Source: Elmis aenea (lineage: Eukaryota; Arthropoda; Insecta; Coleoptera; Elmidae). Taken from it: a stretch of 64,000 nt of DNA. The translations under genes and the position numbers were made by a program. The number at the start of each line of letters is the position of its first letter. Positions within the stretch are counted from its first letter, which is position 1. A model generated the notes under the pieces. It did no database searches, had not been told where the DNA came from, and was given only the letters and a program-made list of their open reading frames with translations. The stretch is from assembly GCA_947652605.1 (NCBI GenBank), contig OX393582.1:12672544-12736543 (forward strand), in the 5' to 3' direction. This document shows positions 60,290 through 64,000 of this stretch, piece after piece.

Positions 60290-62675
60290 TAAATAAATAT
60301 TTATATATTAAATTTTTATGATGAATAGATATCATTACAATATTTTTAATATTTATGCACCCCTTAGAAGCATAAGAATCACAAAGCCCCCTGCTCCATG
60401 GTTAACAGATAATATTAGACTTCTTATATCTATTCGAGATAAAACCATGAAAAAATTCAAAAGAACTAAAAATCCAAGAGACTTCGAGTATTATAAATCA
60501 CTACGTAACTTTACCAACAGAGCTTTAATAAGCGAAAAATCGGCTTATTTCGAGAGCAATTGCAAAAATTATAAACTATGGAACAACTTGAACTTACTTA
60601 ATATCAAAACTCCTAAGCAGAGGACATTACCCTCACATCTACAAAATGTTGATGCAATCAATAATTACTTAATCGATTGTATACCAAAAAATCCTGATGG
60701 GCACAGCCAAATCATCAACTTTTATAATAACAATTTTAAATTTAACTTTCAATCTCAAAATTTATTCTCTTTTAAAACTGTCGACACAACTGATGTGCTT
60801 GAATCCATAAACTCAATCAAATCAGCATCACTGGGATCAGATGAAATTGGAATTCGGATGCTTAGATTGTGTTGTCCAACAATAATACCATGCGTCACCA
60901 ACATTATTAATTCGTGTTTTATTGACCAACAATTTCCAGCCTCCTGGAAAAATGCTCTTGTTATACCCTTACCAAAAATCAGCAATCCTGTAGAATACAA
61001 AGATCTGAGACCCATAAGTTTACTATCAACTCTATCTAAGGTTTTAGAAAAACTTATGCATAAACAAATAAAAACACATCTTGAACAACATAGTATTTTA
61101 CCAGTTTTTCAATCCGGCTTCAGAAGTAAATACAGTTGCACTACTGCTCTGTTAAACCTTACCGATGACCTTATAAGAGCCGCAGATGAAGGAAAGCTGA
61201 CTTTGGTTGTGTTTCTGGATTTTAGCAAGGCATTCGATACGATCAAGCATTCAGTATTGTATTCTTTGTTACACTTTATTGGTTTCGATAATCCAGCCAT
61301 TCAATTAATAAAAAGTTATTTATCATTTCGTAGTCAGCAGGTTGTATATGTTGGCAAAATATCAGATGTAAGATTTACTAACTGTGGCGTCCCACAAGGG
61401 TCCATTCTGGGACCCCTGTTGTTCATTATTTACACCTGTCAATTGCCACTATGCTTGAACTTCACCAAATATGTGATGTATGCTGATGACACTCATATTT
61501 ACATCAGTTTTAAAAAAGAATTTTTAGTTGATGCTGTTTATAAAGTAAACAAAGACCTTCAATCAATTTATGAATATTCGCAGGAACACCACCTTTTTCT
61601 TAATGCCGCTAAGTCTGCGTGGATGCTGTTTGGTAATCAGAAAGTTGTTTCGGAAATAAACAACGCGATAGCTATTAAAGTTAATGGTGTCAATGTACCA
61701 TTTGTCGAATCTTTCAAAACTCTGGGGCTCACCTTGGATAATTCTTTTAGATACAGAAATCATGTATCAAAATGCATACAAAAAGCATACCTAAATTTAA
61801 AACTTTTATATCCTCACCGAAGCTATCTTAATACTTATGTAAAAAAAATGTTATGCGACGCAATGGTACTCTCACATTTCAATTACGCGGCACCAGTTTA
61901 TGGCCACTGCTTAGATTACGATACTAAATGTAAAATTCAAAGGGTTCAAAACAGTTCTTTTAGATTTGTTTATGGCATAAGAAAATTTCAAAAAATTTTC
62001 CTTAAATTTAAGTTAATGGGATGGGTCAATATGCAAAATAAACGTATCCTACAAAGCGTCACTCTGTACCATAATTTATTTCTGTCTAAAGCTCCTAAAT
62101 ATTTACTAAAAAAAATTACCTTCAGAACTGATGTCCACAACTTGAACGTCAGGAATAGGGGTCGTATCAGTCCACCACAACACAAAACTAAGTTCTTTGA
62201 ACGATCATTTTCTTTTAATATTTACAAATTATACAACTCTATTCCGGACAGTTTGAAAATCTGTGACTCAAAGTCCTTTAGGAGAAAGGTTTTACCGTAT
62301 TGTGGCTGAGGGCAGGCTATTATTGTAGTAATTGTTTTTTTTTTAAATCAGATTTTGTTGAATCAGATTTGCAAGTTTTGGCAGTTAACATGTTAACATG
62401 TGGATGGGTTGTTTTTGGAAATATTATTTTGTCTTCTACATTATAAATGTTGCCTCATATTTATATTCATATTTTTTATTTTTTATTATTTTTATTATTA
62501 AGTATAAGATTTATTTTGAATGTACCTTCAAACAAGGTTGAGTGGAAGAGCAATCCATTGTTCTAGACAATGGATTGAACTACGCCTTGCGGTTGCCATA
62601 TAACAGATATGTAATAATATTGTTGTACTGTTTGTTTGTTTCTTATGGCAATAAAGACATTATTATTATTATTAA
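60290..62675 (+). mobile_element. LINE (Jockey/CR1-like) with intact RT frame
   Basis: The element runs from before the reverse transcriptase frame to a 3' UTR and a short (ATT)n tail at 62659-62675. The endonuclease domain normally found upstream is absent, so it is 5' truncated. Its 3' UTR is shared with the copy at 45.0-46.1 kb. Confidence 0.85.
60318..62309 (+). CDS. LINE reverse transcriptase, 663-codon open frame
   Basis: RNA-directed DNA polymerase of a non-LTR retrotransposon. The N-terminus (KPPAPWLTDNIRLLISIRDK) is the linker between endonuclease and RT in Jockey/CR1-type proteins. RT motifs follow in order: ASLGSDEIGIRML (residues about 175-187), VIPLPKISNPVEYKDLRPIS (about 215-234), FQSGFRSKYSCTTALLNLTD, VVFLDFSKAFDTIKHSVL (catalytic Asp), CGVPQGSILGPLLFIIY and the catalytic YADD in VMYADDTHIY (about 390-399). 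The C-terminus HNLNVRNRGRISPPQHKTKF to KVLPYCG is usual for the group. No stop or frameshift was seen over 1992 nt, so the copy is young, but without its endonuclease it is unlikely to move by itself. The true protein would have started further upstream. Confidence 0.9.
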   Translation: MMNRYHYNIFNIYAPLRSIRITKPPAPWLTDNIRLLISIRDKTMKKFKRTKNPRDFEYYKSLRNFTNRALISEKSAYFESNCKNYKLWNNLNLLNIKTPKQRTLPSHLQNVDAINNYLIDCIPKNPDGHSQIINFYNNNFKFNFQSQNLFSFKTVDTTDVLESINSIKSASLGSDEIGIRMLRLCCPTIIPCVTNIINSCFIDQQFPASWKNALVIPLPKISNPVEYKDLRPISLLSTLSKVLEKLMHKQIKTHLEQHSILPVFQSGFRSKYSCTTALLNLTDDLIRAADEGKLTLVVFLDFSKAFDTIKHSVLYSLLHFIGFDNPAIQLIKSYLSFRSQQVVYVGKISDVRFTNCGVPQGSILGPLLFIIYTCQLPLCLNFTKYVMYADDTHIYISFKKEFLVDAVYKVNKDLQSIYEYSQEHHLFLNAAKSAWMLFGNQKVVSEINNAIAIKVNGVNVPFVESFKTLGLTLDNSFRYRNHVSKCIQKAYLNLKLLYPHRSYLNTYVKKMLCDAMVLSHFNYAAPVYGHCLDYDTKCKIQRVQNSSFRFVYGIRKFQKIFLKFKLMGWVNMQNKRILQSVTLYHNLFLSKAPKYLLKKITFRTDVHNLNVRNRGRISPPQHKTKFFERSFSFNIYKLYNSIPDSLKICDSKSFRRKVLPYCG

Positions 62676-62679
62676 ATTA

Positions 62680-63410
62680 GAAATATTAAAATTTTGTTTT
62701 GAAAAATGAAACTTTTTTTGCTGGCTCATTTTCATTGTTCCTTGTTCCTTTTATTGTTAAAAGGGTGGAAATACATTTTATGCTGCCTTTCACCATATTT
62801 TTCACATCAACGGAAACACGCTTCCGCTTTTAATAAAAATTAAACTGCCTTTATGCATAGGGAAGAAGTAAATATAATGATTTTCGTAATTCTTGTTTAC
62901 GCATTCCCTGGGAATTAATTTCAAACGGCACAACAGTTATTAAATTTATGCTCAGAATGCGAAAAGCCTGACTGAAATTAACGATATGATGGGCATAAAT
63001 TTGAAGCTGAGACCAAATCCATTTGAGTTGCCAGAGCAATTAGTCATTCTCATTGGATTTCGAGAAGCTCAGTTATGTTAATCTTCTCGCAACCACTTCT
63101 TGTAAAACGGGTTTTTGCGGTAATGGAAGTGTTTTCGATGTAAATAATCGTATCCTACATTTCTAAACAAATTTACATTGGCTTTTTGCAGCTCAATTTT
63201 TACAAGCACTGATTTATTACGCTCAAACATTAACTCTATGAATGCAAAAATAAAATATAAAAATTCTTTTACCCTAAAACTTAACCCCTATTCTCCGGAA
63301 TTAAGAAATATTTATAAAAATGTTTTGAAATTCAATCAGTTGTTTAAAAATGGCCATAGATACATGAAAAATCACTTTTTATTAAATTACAGGACGCAGG
63401 TCCTGACTTA
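62680..63410. other. Intergenic, no recognised feature
   Basis: Lies between the LINE tail and the BEL/Pao LTR. Small open frames have no recognisable motif. Confidence 0.5.
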
Positions 63411-63415
63411 GGAGC

Positions 63416-63671
63416 TGTCGTTATATGACGACGCTAGGGGAATATGAGTACAAATAATAATAATCTTGGTGTTTGGAATGATGAACACATATACTATAAA
63501 ACATTTATTGACGAACACATAATACTTTGTTTAACATTTACTAATTGTTTGGCGGGCTTGTCTGGGTGCGATCCGTCCTCGCTCAGCGCTGTTCTACGAA
63601 TGCTTCTCCTTTCTACCGTCCGTGGCTCACGATCGCCCAGTGCCAACATAACGCAACAAAAACACTAAACA
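63416..63671 (-). mobile_element. 3' LTR of a BEL/Pao retrotransposon
   Basis: On the minus strand the LTR runs TGTTTAGTGTTTTTGTTGCG to TCATATAACGACA, 256 bp, with TG...CA tips. It is preceded by the purine-rich AAGGTGGGCGGCA expected of a polypurine tract. An AATAAA lies inside. The pol end lies 166 bp upstream. Confidence 0.72.
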
Positions 63672-63837
63672 TGCCGCCCACCTTGAAACCTCTTAGGTTT
63701 CGAAAATTATATAAGCAAATGGCGGGAAAAATAACATTTGATGTACATAACTCATAAGAAGATTAAACATTATAACTGAATAGTAATAATATAACTGAAC
63801 ATTTTAAGTTCGCAAAACCAGTCCTTGAAATTGCACA

Positions 63838-64000
63838 TTACGACGAGGAGTTGACACTTGAGTCACTCAATGGTAATTTACATAACTGTGTTACATTTCG
63901 TTTTATCACTCCATTGTTAACCAAAACACTCACAACACGTGTGACGTTATCGTTGCCCGGATGTTGAGCGGTGATCCGACCCAACTTCCAACGGAGTGGT
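63838..64000 (-). CDS. BEL/Pao polyprotein C-terminus, cut by the window edge
   Basis: The minus frame reads PLRWKLGRITAQHPGNDNVT, then RVVSVLVNNGVIKRNVTQLC, KLPLSDSSVNSSS and TAA. The pattern PLxWxLGRIxxxHPGxDxxxRVV...RxxxxLCxLP is the C-terminal end of BEL/Pao Pol after the integrase. The rest of the element lies beyond the right edge. No lesion is seen in the 53 codons available. Confidence 0.82.
   Translation of the reverse strand, partial: PLRWKLGRITAQHPGNDNVTRVVSVLVNNGVIKRNVTQLCKLPLSDSSVNSSS

Overview
The window is AT-rich animal DNA with small exons, GT-AG introns, insect odorant receptor (OR) exons and a dense load of insect-type transposons. It is nuclear DNA of an insect, probably a beetle; that order is inferred from the style of the receptor proteins and was not tested. 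There is no bacterial, viral or organellar gene content.

The only host genes I can support are three odorant receptors of the 7tm_6 family, in tandem on the minus strand between about 2.2 and 33.9 kb. Copies B (14330-23002) and C (25197-33877) each rebuild, by joining splice sites, to six exons and 424 residues. Copy A (2238-10098) gives five exons and 405 residues, and its short last exon was not found in the window. All three share internal exon lengths of 155, 318 and 261 nt and the same intron phases (1,0,0,0,0), so they are tandem duplicates. Exon 5, which lies in the conserved C-terminal part of the receptor, is about 92% identical in DNA between B and C while exon 3 is only about 60% identical in protein. 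This suggests gene conversion or strong local constraint.

The introns and the whole right half (34-64 kb) are filled with transposons, many nested. The most abundant class has ends reading TA|CAGGGTG...CACCCTG|TA. It includes small elements, long palindromes up to 2.3 kb, and elements that keep only the tail of a Tc1/mariner-like transposase. Other insertions supported by target-site duplications are a 3.0 kb hAT-like element (8 bp CTTTAAAC), a PIF/Harbinger element (3 bp TTA), an RTE-like LINE (13 bp), and a foldback element with tandem-repeat arms inserted in a decayed mariner (10 bp). A second foldback-like locus lies at 39.3-40.2 kb. LINE remnants from at least four families are present, including one 663-codon open reverse transcriptase frame (60318-62309) with a nearly identical 5'-truncated copy at 45.0-46.1 kb. 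An LTR fused to a tRNA-Leu-like 3' half lies inside receptor C. The right edge enters the end of a BEL/Pao retrotransposon and its LTR.

The receptors would act together with the co-receptor Orco, which is not in this window, in sensory neuron membranes. The transposons have stretched their introns (5.3 kb in A, 5.8 kb in B, 4.0 kb in C) without breaking the exons that can be read. All element boundaries and similarities were judged by eye; no database search was possible.
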